From contig DASPJN010000197.1 in assembly GCA_035628595.1 (NCBI GenBank), forward strand, positions 1-41,605: a stretch of DNA of 41,605 nucleotides. The letters are read 5' to 3'. The stretch is from Chryseosolibacter sp035628595 (GTDB lineage Bacteria > Bacteroidota > Bacteroidia > Cytophagales > Cyclobacteriaceae). The notes under the pieces are model-generated. The model was not told the origin of the DNA. It saw only the letters and a list, made by a program, of their open reading frames with translations, and ran no database searches. Shown one piece after another: positions 8,640 to 17,077 of the stretch. Each line of letters begins with the position of its first letter. Within the stretch, counting starts at the first letter, position 1. Made by a program: the position numbers and the translations under genes.

Positions 8640-9437
8640 ATGAAAACAACAGATACAGCAGGCAATTTAATTGTGCCGGCAACATGGGAAGATCTGGTCT
8701 TTGAAAGAAGAAACAAAGATTACGGTGCATTTGTGCTCCGGAAGGTTTACAGCAAGAACGTATTGAAAGCAGTGCTCATTACGCTGTTGTTCATAGCTGC
8801 TGTTTTATTCGGCCCGGGCCTTATCGCAATGTTTAAGGGCGAGGAAGTGGTTGAGAAAGCACCTCCACGCAAGCTTGTTTACACAGAACTTTCGGCACCA
8901 CCACCAATTGATAAACCCAAACCCCCTCCACCACAGATACAGCTTCCGAAGCTGCAAAAGGTGATCAAGTTTGTTCCACCGAAAGTTGTTAAGGAAGAAG
9001 TTGTCGAGGAAGTGCCCACAATCGAGGAGATCAAGCAAAACGAAGTTGCGGCCGTCGAAGTAGAAGGCCCGACTGAAGTAGTGTTCGAGGAACCGGTTGA
9101 GGAGGTTGTTGAAGACGACAATCAGATCTTTACAGTTGTTGAACAGCAGCCTGAATTCAATGGCGGTCTGGATGCGATGTATCAGTTTATCCAGCGCAAT
9201 ATGAAGTATCCGGCAAGTGCGCGTCGCATGGGTGTTGACGGTACCGTGTTTGTGCAGTTCGTCGTTGGTAAGGATGGTTCCATTACCGAGGTGAAAACAA
9301 TCAGAGGGATCAGTGCCGACTGCGACAGAGAAGCTGAACGTGTTGTTAAGATGATGCCCAACTGGAAGCCCGGCAAGCAAAACGGTAAGCCTGTTTTTGT
9401 TCGCTACGTGATTCCGATTAAATTCAAATTGAACTGA
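8640..9437 (+). CDS. tonB: TonB family energy transducer
   Basis: This 265-residue protein links the ExbB/ExbD proton motor to outer-membrane receptors. A Bacteroidota-specific cytoplasmic start of about 40 residues (WEDLVFERRNKDYGAFVLRK) precedes one membrane helix (about 42-63). A Pro-rich spacer (85-120) and a Glu/Val-rich stretch (117-158) follow. The C-terminal TonB domain (about 165-265) includes NMKYPASARRMGVDGTVFVQF, with the Tyr-Pro motif that pairs with receptor TonB boxes. It lies within the exbB operon, in which ExbB, both ExbD proteins and TonB should form the complete complex. Confidence 0.94.
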   Translation: MKTTDTAGNLIVPATWEDLVFERRNKDYGAFVLRKVYSKNVLKAVLITLLFIAAVLFGPGLIAMFKGEEVVEKAPPRKLVYTELSAPPPIDKPKPPPPQIQLPKLQKVIKFVPPKVVKEEVVEEVPTIEEIKQNEVAAVEVEGPTEVVFEEPVEEVVEDDNQIFTVVEQQPEFNGGLDAMYQFIQRNMKYPASARRMGVDGTVFVQFVVGKDGSITEVKTIRGISADCDREAERVVKMMPNWKPGKQNGKPVFVRYVIPIKFKLN

Positions 9438-9441
9438 TATC

Positions 9442-9681
9442 TTGAGAGATACTCAAAACCGGAAACTCTCAGCCGCGGAATTTGTGGCAAAGGTTTTCGG
9501 GGTAATAATGGTTGTACTGTACATGACGATTGGTACAACCATTATTTTTAAAGCCCATGACTTCCGTAGCTTTCCCTATCATTATGCAGTCATATTCGGA
9601 ATACTGCTGATTTTATACGGCTTTTTCCGGGCTTACAAATTGTACCGCAAATATTACGGCAAACCGGTCGATCAGGAATAA
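9442..9681 (+). CDS. Small two-helix membrane protein, unknown
   Basis: This frame encodes 79 residues with two hydrophobic segments (about 17-37 and 45-63) joined by HDFRSFPYHY, and ends in a basic, Tyr-rich tail (RAYKLYRKYYGKPVDQE). The start is probably TTG at 9442, four bases after the tonB stop. There is no ATG between the upstream in-frame stop and the first helix; the first internal Met is residue 23. The position between tonB and the PstS-like gene, with only short gaps, argues that it is a real operon member. It may be an accessory of the TonB complex. No domain is recognised. Confidence 0.7.
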   Translation: MRDTQNRKLSAAEFVAKVFGVIMVVLYMTIGTTIIFKAHDFRSFPYHYAVIFGILLILYGFFRAYKLYRKYYGKPVDQE

Positions 9682-9711
9682 CCGGAAAACATCACTTACT
9701 TCTTATTAATT

Positions 9712-10647
9712 ATGAATAGAGCAGTAACATTTCTTTTACTGGTAGCAATCATTTATTCCTGCAACCAGCGTGGCAAGGATGGAAAAGTTCTTGATACACC
9801 AACAACAGGAAGTGTCCGAATCGTCGCCGATGAATCACTTCGCCCGCTTGTGGAGGCCGAAGTAGAGACCTTCAATGGGATCTACACAAAAGCAGATGTG
9901 AAAGCGATCTATCTTCCGGAATCGGAAGCGTTTGATTACCTATTTAAAGACAGCGTTAGGCTCGCTGTGGTAACGCGCCGGTTGACAGCAGACGAGAAAG
10001 CATACTTCAGGCAAAATCAAATCAGCGCCGAAGAAGTTGATGTTGCCGTTAGCGCCATCGCCCTCATCGTTCATCCTGAAAATCCGGACACCGTCGTTAG
10101 CATTGCCCAACTTCAGGATATGCTCAAGGGAAAAATCACGACGTGGAATCAAATTGGCAGCAAATCAAAGAATGGCATAGAGATTGTCTTTGATAACCCG
10201 AATTCGGGATTGATCAGGTATCTGAAAGACTCGATTGCGAAGGTAGAACAGCTGCCACCCAACTGTTTCGCAGTGAAAACCAACCAGGATGTGGTTGAGC
10301 ATGTATCGAAAAATGTAAATGCCATTGGCCTGATCGGCGTCGAATGGATCAGCGATGATCCGGCATCCAACCGCTTCCTTGAACAGATAAATGTAGTGGG
10401 CGTAGCGGGCGACAGCATTCCATTTCTTCCATACCAAGCTTACATGGCACTGAAACATTATCCGCTGATGCGCACTGTAACGGTGATCAACGCTGAACCG
10501 AGAACGGGACTTGCAACAGGGTTTTCTTCCTTTTTTGCGAGTGAAAGGGGTCAGAGAATTGTTCTCAAAACAGGATTGCTTCCGAAAACGATGCCTTTGC
10601 GGCTAGTTGAGGTGAATCCAAAGCCTTTTGAAATCGAAAAACAGTAA
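9712..10647 (+). CDS. PstS-like phosphate-binding family lipoprotein
   Basis: This 311-residue protein starts with a lipoprotein signal peptide (lipobox around YSC, Cys17). It continues with a PBP-like fold of the PstS type: GSVRIVADESLRPLVEAEVETF near the start, WNQIGSKSKNGIEIVFDNPNSGLIRYLKD in the middle, and a domain-closing FFASERGQRIVLKTGLLP near the end. PstS binds phosphate, and the Asn-Ser-Gly stretch corresponds to its ligand loop. No pstCAB genes follow, so transport by an ABC system is not indicated here. Such lipoproteins regularly sit beside exbB/tonB clusters in Bacteroidota. Whether this one binds phosphate or another oxyanion is open. Confidence 0.82.
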   Translation: MNRAVTFLLLVAIIYSCNQRGKDGKVLDTPTTGSVRIVADESLRPLVEAEVETFNGIYTKADVKAIYLPESEAFDYLFKDSVRLAVVTRRLTADEKAYFRQNQISAEEVDVAVSAIALIVHPENPDTVVSIAQLQDMLKGKITTWNQIGSKSKNGIEIVFDNPNSGLIRYLKDSIAKVEQLPPNCFAVKTNQDVVEHVSKNVNAIGLIGVEWISDDPASNRFLEQINVVGVAGDSIPFLPYQAYMALKHYPLMRTVTVINAEPRTGLATGFSSFFASERGQRIVLKTGLLPKTMPLRLVEVNPKPFEIEKQ

Positions 10648-10663
10648 CCTTTTAGACATATTG

Positions 10664-10696
10664 TTGGTCACTTGTGCGCCCGGCATGTTATTTTTG
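10664..10696 (+). promoter_or_regulatory. Promoter, Bacteroidota -33/-7 type, for the TPR gene
   Basis: TTG at 10664-10666 and TATTTTTG at 10689-10696 (an exact TAnnTTTG) are separated by 22 bases, within the range used by Bacteroidota housekeeping sigma factor. The start codon follows 32 bases downstream. This gives the TPR gene its own promoter even though it continues the exbB operon. Confidence 0.6.
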
Positions 10697-10728
10697 CGGT
10701 TTAGTCAGTTTTAAACAAACGAGAAGTT

Positions 10729-12387
10729 ATGAAACACTCAATTGGCCCTGAAAAACGGGTTTCTTCAAGATTGTCAGGAATGTCGTTAAAGGCTGTGTGT
10801 GCAGTGTTCCTGGTAACCCTATCATTTTTTTCATACGGACAAAGTCCTGAAATACGCGAGGCCCTTCGGTTGATCAATTCAGAACAGCCTGCAAAAGGTA
10901 TGGCAGTTCTAGAAAAGCTCGGCGAATCGGACTACTATCGCGGATTAGGCTATATCAAGACAGGCAAAAAGGACAAGGCATTGGAAGTGTTTCAGAAGGC
11001 CTTTGCAGAATCTGAAAAAGACGGGCTGGCGATCGCTGGTATTGGCCACGTAAAAATGCTGGATAAGAATGTCAGCGAAGCAAAGGTAAACTTTGATCGC
11101 GCCCTGCAGGTTAGCAAGAACAAAAATCCGGAGGTCATGAAAGCGGTTGCCCGCGGTTATATGACCGATTCGAAGTTCGTTGTCGATGCAATTAATTTAT
11201 TGAACAAGGCGAGAAGCCTTAATAGCGCCGATCCACAGATTCATTTGTTGCTGGGCGATGCTTACCTGATGCAGAACAATGGCGGTGAATCCGTTAGCAG
11301 TTATGAACGTGCAGCTTCTGCCGACCCAAAACTTGCAATAGCTTTTTATAAGGTGGCGAAAGTTTACCAACGCTCTAAAAATGAAGAGATGGTAATGGAA
11401 AACCTGAATAAAGCGATCAAGGCGAATCCTGAATTTGCACCTGCATACCAGGAACTCGCACAGTCGTACTACCTGGACAAAAAATCTGAGCAGGCCGTTC
11501 AGGCACAGGAGAAATACCTAAGTCTTACAGAAACAAACAAGGATGAAGCAAAGTATCAGCTTGCATTCTACTATTTCCTTGCACGACAGTTCGAGAAATC
11601 AAATGCGATCTTCAAAGATGTATTAAGCTCACCAAATGCGCCGGCTGTTGCCTATAAGTATGCTGGTCTTGCCAGCGCAGAGCAATCGAAGGATGACACC
11701 GCAAAACAATCAGCGCTCGCAACAAAAGAGCTGTTCGATAAGTACTTCGAAAAAGCTGATTCTCAGAAGGTGGCAGCTATTGACTACGCTTATTATGGAA
11801 ATACACTCTTGAAGCTTGGTGAGGATTCGCTCGCAACTGTAGCTTTTTCACAAGGGCTCGAATTGGATTCCGCACAAGCAGACATTCTTCAAATTCTCGG
11901 AGATACGTACTTAAAATCACGAAAGTTTGACAAAGCAGTTGATGCCTACAAGCGATTGATTGCGATCAGGAGCCAACCGCTTTCGCAGGATCTCTGGTCT
12001 ATCGGGCGTGCTTATTATTACAACGAGCAGTTCATGGAAGCTGATACGGCGTTCACCCAGCTTGCAGAAAGGCAGCCAACCGTTATCCACGGGTTTTTAT
12101 GGGCTGCCAAATCCCGTGCACAGGTAGACTCTACCGGCTCGCAGGGCATCGCGATTCCGATGTATGAGAAGTTTATCGAAATCGCGGAGAAAAGCCCGGA
12201 GAAAAATAAGCGCGAGCTGATCGATGCTTATGATTATCTCGGCCGTTACACTTTGAACATCAAGGACAATGTAATGCAAGCAAAAACATATTATGATAAG
12301 ATCCTTCAGCTTGATCCTTCACACCCAACAGCCCAGGAATTCATGAAAATCCTGAAGCAGGGTGCCCAGCAACAGAAGGGTAAATAA
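10729..12387 (+). CDS. Tetratricopeptide repeat protein, secreted
   Basis: This 552-residue protein has a signal peptide ending near SYGQ (about residue 39), then tetratricopeptide repeats over nearly its whole length. Several repeats show the usual G/A-Y-A and D-P spacing, such as HLLLGDAYLMQNNGGESVSSYERAASADPKLAIAFYKVAK, and EFAPAYQELAQSYYLDKKSEQAVQAQEKYLSL. The N-terminal region before the signal core is basic and long; the ATG at 10780 (residue 18) is an alternative start. TPR proteins act as scaffolds, and this one is presumably periplasmic. It follows the PstS-like gene and ends at a strong terminator. A role in assembling or supporting the TonB complex is possible but only positional. 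Confidence 0.85.
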   Translation: MKHSIGPEKRVSSRLSGMSLKAVCAVFLVTLSFFSYGQSPEIREALRLINSEQPAKGMAVLEKLGESDYYRGLGYIKTGKKDKALEVFQKAFAESEKDGLAIAGIGHVKMLDKNVSEAKVNFDRALQVSKNKNPEVMKAVARGYMTDSKFVVDAINLLNKARSLNSADPQIHLLLGDAYLMQNNGGESVSSYERAASADPKLAIAFYKVAKVYQRSKNEEMVMENLNKAIKANPEFAPAYQELAQSYYLDKKSEQAVQAQEKYLSLTETNKDEAKYQLAFYYFLARQFEKSNAIFKDVLSSPNAPAVAYKYAGLASAEQSKDDTAKQSALATKELFDKYFEKADSQKVAAIDYAYYGNTLLKLGEDSLATVAFSQGLELDSAQADILQILGDTYLKSRKFDKAVDAYKRLIAIRSQPLSQDLWSIGRAYYYNEQFMEADTAFTQLAERQPTVIHGFLWAAKSRAQVDSTGSQGIAIPMYEKFIEIAEKSPEKNKRELIDAYDYLGRYTLNIKDNVMQAKTYYDKILQLDPSHPTAQEFMKILKQGAQQQKGK

Positions 12388-12407
12388 GATGTGATTTGAA
12401 AGAAACA

Positions 12408-12434
12408 AATAAAGGCTCCAACGGAGCCTTTATT
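12408..12434. terminator. Bidirectional intrinsic terminator
   Basis: A perfect 12-bp stem (AATAAAGGCTCC with GGAGCCTTTATT) is closed by an AAC loop. T-rich sequence follows it on the plus strand (TGTTTTAG) and on the minus strand (TGTTTCTTTC). It sits between the convergent TPR and hemL genes and can end both. Confidence 0.9.
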
Positions 12435-12437
12435 GTT

Positions 12438-13727
12438 TTAGATACTTCTGAATGCTTCGTCGCTTGCCTGCAGAATGCGATCAGCAATGTTATCTGTAAT
12501 AGCCGTCGAAATAAACAAAGCCTCATACTGCGATGGTGCCATGTAGATGCCCCGTTGCAACATCGCCTGAAAATATTTTCCAAACAGAACAGTATCGGAA
12601 GTTTTTGCAGTGGTGAAATCTACAACCTTGTCGGCAGTAAAAAAGAGGGTAAACATTGATCCAACCTGGTTGATCGTATAGTGAAGTCCCTTTTGCTTCA
12701 ACTGTTCCCTCAAACCGTTTACGATGTAGGAGGAAATCTCATTCAGATAATCGTACGTGTTTGCATGTGTGTCAAGATAACGCAACATAGCCAGACCCGC
12801 AGCCATCGCCATCGGATTACCCGAAAGTGTTCCAGCCTGATATACAGGTCCCGCCGGGGAAACCGTATCCATGATATCGCGCCTTCCACCGTATGCGCCG
12901 ACGGGTAAACCTCCGCCAATAATTTTTCCGAGCGTTGTCATGTCGGGTTGAACGCCAAACAACTCCTGTGCTCCCCCCCTCGCGAGGCGGAATCCCGTCA
13001 TCACTTCATCGAATATCAGAATGATCCCGTGTTTAGTACACAGTGTCCTCAACCCCTGGAGATATCCCGGTAGTGGCGGAACACAGCCCATATTCCCTAC
13101 GACAGGTTCAAGGATGATCGCGGCAATTGCACCCGGATTATTTTCGATGAGCAGTTCTACGGCCTTAAGATCATTAAAAGGTGCAGTGAGCGTGTCTGCA
13201 GCAGTGCCTTTTGTAACGCCCGGGCTATCCGGAAAACCGAATGTAAGCGCACCGCTTCCGGCTGAGATCAGGAACGAATCGCCATGGCCGTGATAGCATC
13301 CCTCCATCTTGATGATCTTGTCGCGACCTGTAAAGCCACGCGCCACACGGATCGCCGACATAGTCGCCTCGGTTCCCGAGTTAACCATTCTTACTTTTTC
13401 AACCGAAGGCACCATTGAACAAATCAGCTCAGCCATCTCCACTTCGCGCGCAGTAGGTGCGCCAAATGACGGAGAATTCTTAAGCGCCAACTTCACCGCC
13501 TCCTCCACGACCGGGTGTGCATGGCCGAGAACCATTGGCCCCCACGAGTTGATGAGATCAACGTATTCATTACCATCTTCATCATAGAGGAATGCTCCAG
13601 ATGCGCGATTGATAAATAACGGATTTCCGCCCACCGCACGAAAGGCACGCACCGGTGAGTTTACACCTCCAGGAATAAATTGTTTCGCTTTATCAAAAAG
13701 GGCTAAACTCTTCGAAGTATTTCGCAT
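12438..13727 (-). CDS. hemL: Glutamate-1-semialdehyde 2,1-aminomutase
   Basis: This 429-residue PLP enzyme (EC 5.4.3.8) converts glutamate-1-semialdehyde to 5-aminolevulinate, the C5 route to haem. It matches the family along its full length. Visible marks are PGGVNSPVRAF at 19-29, MVNSGTEATMSAIRVARG at 114-131, CYHGHGDSFL around 144-153, FDEVMTGFRLARGG at 239-252, and the PLP lysine Lys268 in TLGKIIGGGLPVGAYGG. It begins 2 bases after the stop of the upstream binding-protein gene, so it is probably on the guaA transcript. It ends 4 bases beyond the shared terminator. The gene is complete and unremarkable. Confidence 0.95.
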   Translation of the reverse strand: MRNTSKSLALFDKAKQFIPGGVNSPVRAFRAVGGNPLFINRASGAFLYDEDGNEYVDLINSWGPMVLGHAHPVVEEAVKLALKNSPSFGAPTAREVEMAELICSMVPSVEKVRMVNSGTEATMSAIRVARGFTGRDKIIKMEGCYHGHGDSFLISAGSGALTFGFPDSPGVTKGTAADTLTAPFNDLKAVELLIENNPGAIAAIILEPVVGNMGCVPPLPGYLQGLRTLCTKHGIILIFDEVMTGFRLARGGAQELFGVQPDMTTLGKIIGGGLPVGAYGGRRDIMDTVSPAGPVYQAGTLSGNPMAMAAGLAMLRYLDTHANTYDYLNEISSYIVNGLREQLKQKGLHYTINQVGSMFTLFFTADKVVDFTTAKTSDTVLFGKYFQAMLQRGIYMAPSQYEALFISTAITDNIADRILQASDEAFRSI

Positions 13728-13729
13728 TG

Positions 13730-15451
13730 TTATCTCTTTTCCAGCAGAATCAGCTGACCATTCTTAAATGTAACGAAGGGAATTAATTGGTTGTCTCGTC
13801 CGAACCGGTAGTCGAATCCCTGATATAGATAGCCTGGTTGAATACCAGACGTTGTAAGACCTTCCTGGAAAAACACGCCGTGCTTCTCGAGTTGTTGTCC
13901 AAAGAACATCATAAGCTCGAAACCAATTTTAGCAAACGTGTTTGGCGTTCTGCCATAGCGCCTGATGAACTTATGAAAGAAGTCGCGGTATGCAGGGTTG
14001 TCCAGCCCGGTGAAATTTGGAGCAGTCAGCACAACGCCAAGATTCTGGTACTTCTCTGGATCCAATGCCGGGTCGTCAAGCCAACTTTCAGAACCGATAA
14101 CCAAAATAGAGTCAGCGCGGCTTTCGACAGCGCTTATCACCTTCGCATAGATCAGCGCATCATCGGCTGCGACATAAATTGACCCAAGGCTGTCTTTCTT
14201 TAAAGTAAACTCTGATGGATAATCGAATTCATCGAATTCTGTTGGCGTTGCCAGGATCTCAAGAATCTTAGGGAGGTCTTTAAGCGCAGTCTCCTGCGCG
14301 TGCACAACATTCAAACCGTTCGTGTCGGCTTCCATGATAAAACTTGCTGCCATGGCAGAGTCCTTTTTGCCTGTGCCGTAAAAGACCATACTGTTCTTTC
14401 TGAGGATTTTTGAATCGAGATATGCAGCCGACTCCTTTCCCAACGTTTCAGCTGCAGGCTGGAAGAGAAACGCGTGCGGATTGTTACCAAGTACATCTGA
14501 ATTGTTCGTAAACGGATGTACCATATTTACTTTTTCGTTCAGGGAAAAGTCCTGAACAACTGTTATTTCCTCCTGGAAGAACGGGCCAACAATGAGGTCG
14601 GTGTTCCGGAGTTCTTCCGTACCGAGGATCATCTTTAGTTTCTCAGGGTTTCTTTCGGTATCATAGGCGCGCAGGCTGAGATCTATTCCCATTCCATTAA
14701 GGGTATCAACGGCCAGCTTCATACCTTCGTAAAAATCAAGAATGATCTGATTGCGCTTTCTGCCCGGGCTCGGATCAAGTGTACTCATCATAAAAGGCAT
14801 CAGCACGGACACGCTGTATTTATCCTTGTGAAATGTTTTCGGCGCTACAGCAAAGTATTCGCTTCGGTTGAGTTGAAATTTTGCAATCAAATCTTCGAGT
14901 TGCACTCTTTCCGCATCGTCGCTAATGTTTTTTGATAGTTCGCGCGCAAGGACCTTAGCGATGACCTCATCTTTCGGATACTCTTCGTGCATCATACGCA
15001 ATGTCTCCACATCCGACACAGCGGCAAGCGCTGTTTTCTTCGCAGCGTCAATGTTCTTCTGAAAACCTTTGCCACTGATCTGACTAAAAATTTTCAGTGC
15101 CTGGAAATAGTCTTTATTATCCAAATGAACTTTGCCAAGCCAGAAGTTCACCTCGTTTATCTGATCCCACTTTGCATATCGTGAACGGATCTGGTTAAAC
15201 ATGTCCTTTGCGACAGCACGATAACCCTGCTTGTATGCAGCGAGTGCGTAATAAAAACTGGCGTATTGTTCGTAATGATTATTCTGATCGTAGACAGTCA
15301 AGGGTTTAAATGTTTCCATCGCAAGATTATACTTGCCTTGCAGAAACAAGTCCTTCCCATTCTTATATTGTTTTGCATAGTCGACCTGCGCTTGCACTGA
15401 AAATACAAAACAACAAATCATGAGTAGCAAGACCGAACGAATCATACGCAT
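13730..15451 (-). CDS. TPR plus periplasmic-binding-fold protein (type I receptor/LpoA-like)
   Basis: From the ATG at 15449-15451 the protein has 573 residues; the first in-frame ATG would add 11 residues before a normal signal peptide and is less likely. After the signal (cut near VQAQ), residues about 20-170 form TPR-like helices (KQYKNGKDLFLQGKYNLAMETF, FWLGKVHLDNKDYFQALKIFS). From about residue 205 the chain is a type I periplasmic-binding fold (YSVSVLMPFM, ILDFYEGMKLAVDTLNG, DLIVGPFFQEE, MVHPFTNNSDVLGNNPHAFLFQP). This order resembles penicillin-binding-protein activators of the LpoA kind and ABC receptor proteins. No ABC transporter genes are adjacent. It lies between guaA and hemL, with gaps of 36 and 2 bases. 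A role in envelope growth is inferred only from the architecture. Confidence 0.8.
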   Translation of the reverse strand: MRMIRSVLLLMICCFVFSVQAQVDYAKQYKNGKDLFLQGKYNLAMETFKPLTVYDQNNHYEQYASFYYALAAYKQGYRAVAKDMFNQIRSRYAKWDQINEVNFWLGKVHLDNKDYFQALKIFSQISGKGFQKNIDAAKKTALAAVSDVETLRMMHEEYPKDEVIAKVLARELSKNISDDAERVQLEDLIAKFQLNRSEYFAVAPKTFHKDKYSVSVLMPFMMSTLDPSPGRKRNQIILDFYEGMKLAVDTLNGMGIDLSLRAYDTERNPEKLKMILGTEELRNTDLIVGPFFQEEITVVQDFSLNEKVNMVHPFTNNSDVLGNNPHAFLFQPAAETLGKESAAYLDSKILRKNSMVFYGTGKKDSAMAASFIMEADTNGLNVVHAQETALKDLPKILEILATPTEFDEFDYPSEFTLKKDSLGSIYVAADDALIYAKVISAVESRADSILVIGSESWLDDPALDPEKYQNLGVVLTAPNFTGLDNPAYRDFFHKFIRRYGRTPNTFAKIGFELMMFFGQQLEKHGVFFQEGLTTSGIQPGYLYQGFDYRFGRDNQLIPFVTFKNGQLILLEKR

Positions 15452-15487
15452 TTGGTTTTCGGTGAAGTCGACTGGATCAAACAAATA

Positions 15488-17020
15488 TTATTCCCATTCA
15501 ATGGTTGCAGGCGGCTTCGAGCTGATATCGTACACAACTCTGTTAACGCCCTTCACTTTATTGATGATATCGCTGGAAACCTCGGCAAGAAACTCATAGG
15601 GGAGATGCGCCCAGTCGGCAGTCATCCCGTCGGTGCTCGTCACAGCACGCAAGCTCACAACACGCTCGTAAGTTCTCTCGTCGCCCATGACACCCACAGA
15701 TTGCAGCGGCGTAAGAATTGCGCCCGCTTGCCAGACCTTCTCATACAAACCGTGAGTTCTTAATCCGTCTATAAAAATGTGATCAACCTCCTGGAGGATT
15801 CTTACTTTCTCCGGTGTGATATCACCCAGGATGCGAATGCCCAGACCTGGACCTGGGAATGGATGGCGACCCAATATCTTCGGATCGATGCCTAACGTCT
15901 TTCCAACCACACGAACTTCATCTTTAAACAACGTGCTCAGTGGTTCAACGACTTTCAGATTCATCTTTGCCGGTAGCCCTCCGACATTGTGATGCGACTT
16001 AATTGTAACTGAAGGTCCGTTCACTGAAACTGATTCGATGATGTCGGGATAAATCGTTCCCTGACCAAGCCACTTCACTGCAGAAATCTTGTGTGCTTCT
16101 TCATCAAACACATCGATAAATGTTTTACCGATTGCTTTGCGTTTTGCTTCCGGGTCGGACAAGCCTTTCAATGCCTGATAAAACTTATCCTTTGCATCAA
16201 CGCCTTTGATATTCAAACCCATTCCGTTGTAAGAATCGAGCACTTGTTGAAACTCATCTTTTCGCAGCAAGCCGTTATCAACAAAAATGCAATGAAGATT
16301 CTTGCCGATTGCCCGATGGATCAACGTAGCTGCGACTGTTGAGTCAACGCCGCCCGACAATGCCATTACAACTTTGTCGTTTCCTAGTTTTGTTTTCAGA
16401 TCATCGATCGAAGCCTCAACAAATTGATCCGGCGTCCAATCCTGCGCGCATCCGCAGATATGTACCACGAAATTTCTGAGCAAATTTTTACCTTCAATGG
16501 TATGTGTTACCTCCGGATGAAACTGGATTCCATAAATCTCTTTATCACGCACCTTGTACGCCGCAACTTTCACTGATGGCGTGCTCGCGATAACCTCAAA
16601 TGATTCAGGAACCGAAGCGATTGTATCGGCGTGTGACATCCACACCTGTGTGTCCAATGATATTTCTTTCAAAAGATTAGCATGGTGGTCAACCGAGGTG
16701 AGTTTCGCGCGTCCGTATTCACGGATCTGCGACGGCAGAACATTCCCACCATTTTTATGTGCAATGAGTTGTGCCCCGTAGCAAACACCGAGCACGGGCA
16801 CCTTCTTTTCGAAAACAGCGAGGTCAACATCGGGCGAACCCTGGTCTCTGACAGAACACGGGCTTCCTGAAAGAATAACGCCCTTGATATCGGAGGTAAT
16901 TTTCGGGATTTTATTGAACGGATGGATTTCGCAATAAACGTTTAGTTCACGGACTCTGCGGGCAATTAGCTGGGTGTACTGAGAACCGAAGTCAAGGATT
17001 AGGATCTGCTGCTGTGACAT
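15488..17020 (-). CDS. guaA: GMP synthase (glutamine-hydrolysing)
   Basis: I place the start at the ATG at 17018-17020 (510 residues, MSQQQILILDFGSQYTQLIARRVREL), which is the usual N-terminus; a longer frame adds 16 residues that do not fit. The class I amidotransferase part shows GVCYGAQLIA with the catalytic Cys and GIQFHPEVTHT with the catalytic His and Glu. The ATP pyrophosphatase part has the P-loop ALSGGVDSTVAATLIHRA. The C-terminal dimerisation domain ends in the typical KPPATIEWE. The enzyme (EC 6.3.5.2) converts XMP to GMP with glutamine in the cytoplasm. It heads a leftward run with the binding-protein gene and hemL. A -7 box is only 5 bases upstream, so the mRNA may have almost no leader. 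Confidence 0.97.
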   Translation of the reverse strand: MSQQQILILDFGSQYTQLIARRVRELNVYCEIHPFNKIPKITSDIKGVILSGSPCSVRDQGSPDVDLAVFEKKVPVLGVCYGAQLIAHKNGGNVLPSQIREYGRAKLTSVDHHANLLKEISLDTQVWMSHADTIASVPESFEVIASTPSVKVAAYKVRDKEIYGIQFHPEVTHTIEGKNLLRNFVVHICGCAQDWTPDQFVEASIDDLKTKLGNDKVVMALSGGVDSTVAATLIHRAIGKNLHCIFVDNGLLRKDEFQQVLDSYNGMGLNIKGVDAKDKFYQALKGLSDPEAKRKAIGKTFIDVFDEEAHKISAVKWLGQGTIYPDIIESVSVNGPSVTIKSHHNVGGLPAKMNLKVVEPLSTLFKDEVRVVGKTLGIDPKILGRHPFPGPGLGIRILGDITPEKVRILQEVDHIFIDGLRTHGLYEKVWQAGAILTPLQSVGVMGDERTYERVVSLRAVTSTDGMTADWAHLPYEFLAEVSSDIINKVKGVNRVVYDISSKPPATIEWE

Positions 17021-17025
17021 GGGTG

Positions 17026-17033
17026 CAAAGATA
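17026..17033 (-). promoter_or_regulatory. Candidate -7 box for guaA (TATCTTTG)
   Basis: The complement reads TATCTTTG, an exact TAnnTTTG, ending 5 bases before the guaA ATG. Since transcription starts about 5-7 bases past such a box, the message would begin at or beside the start codon. A TTG lies upstream, but at 15 bases it is closer than usual. Confidence 0.5.
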
Positions 17034-17077
17034 GCAGAACGCCGTTGGCAAGGGCTTTTCGATCGCAAAAAATTAGG

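Noticed and set aside
8805..9380. 191-codon complement frame inside tonB
   Set aside because: It mirrors the Pro/Glu/Lys-rich tonB reading frame. Its Leu/Asn/His-rich composition follows from that, and there is no supporting motif.
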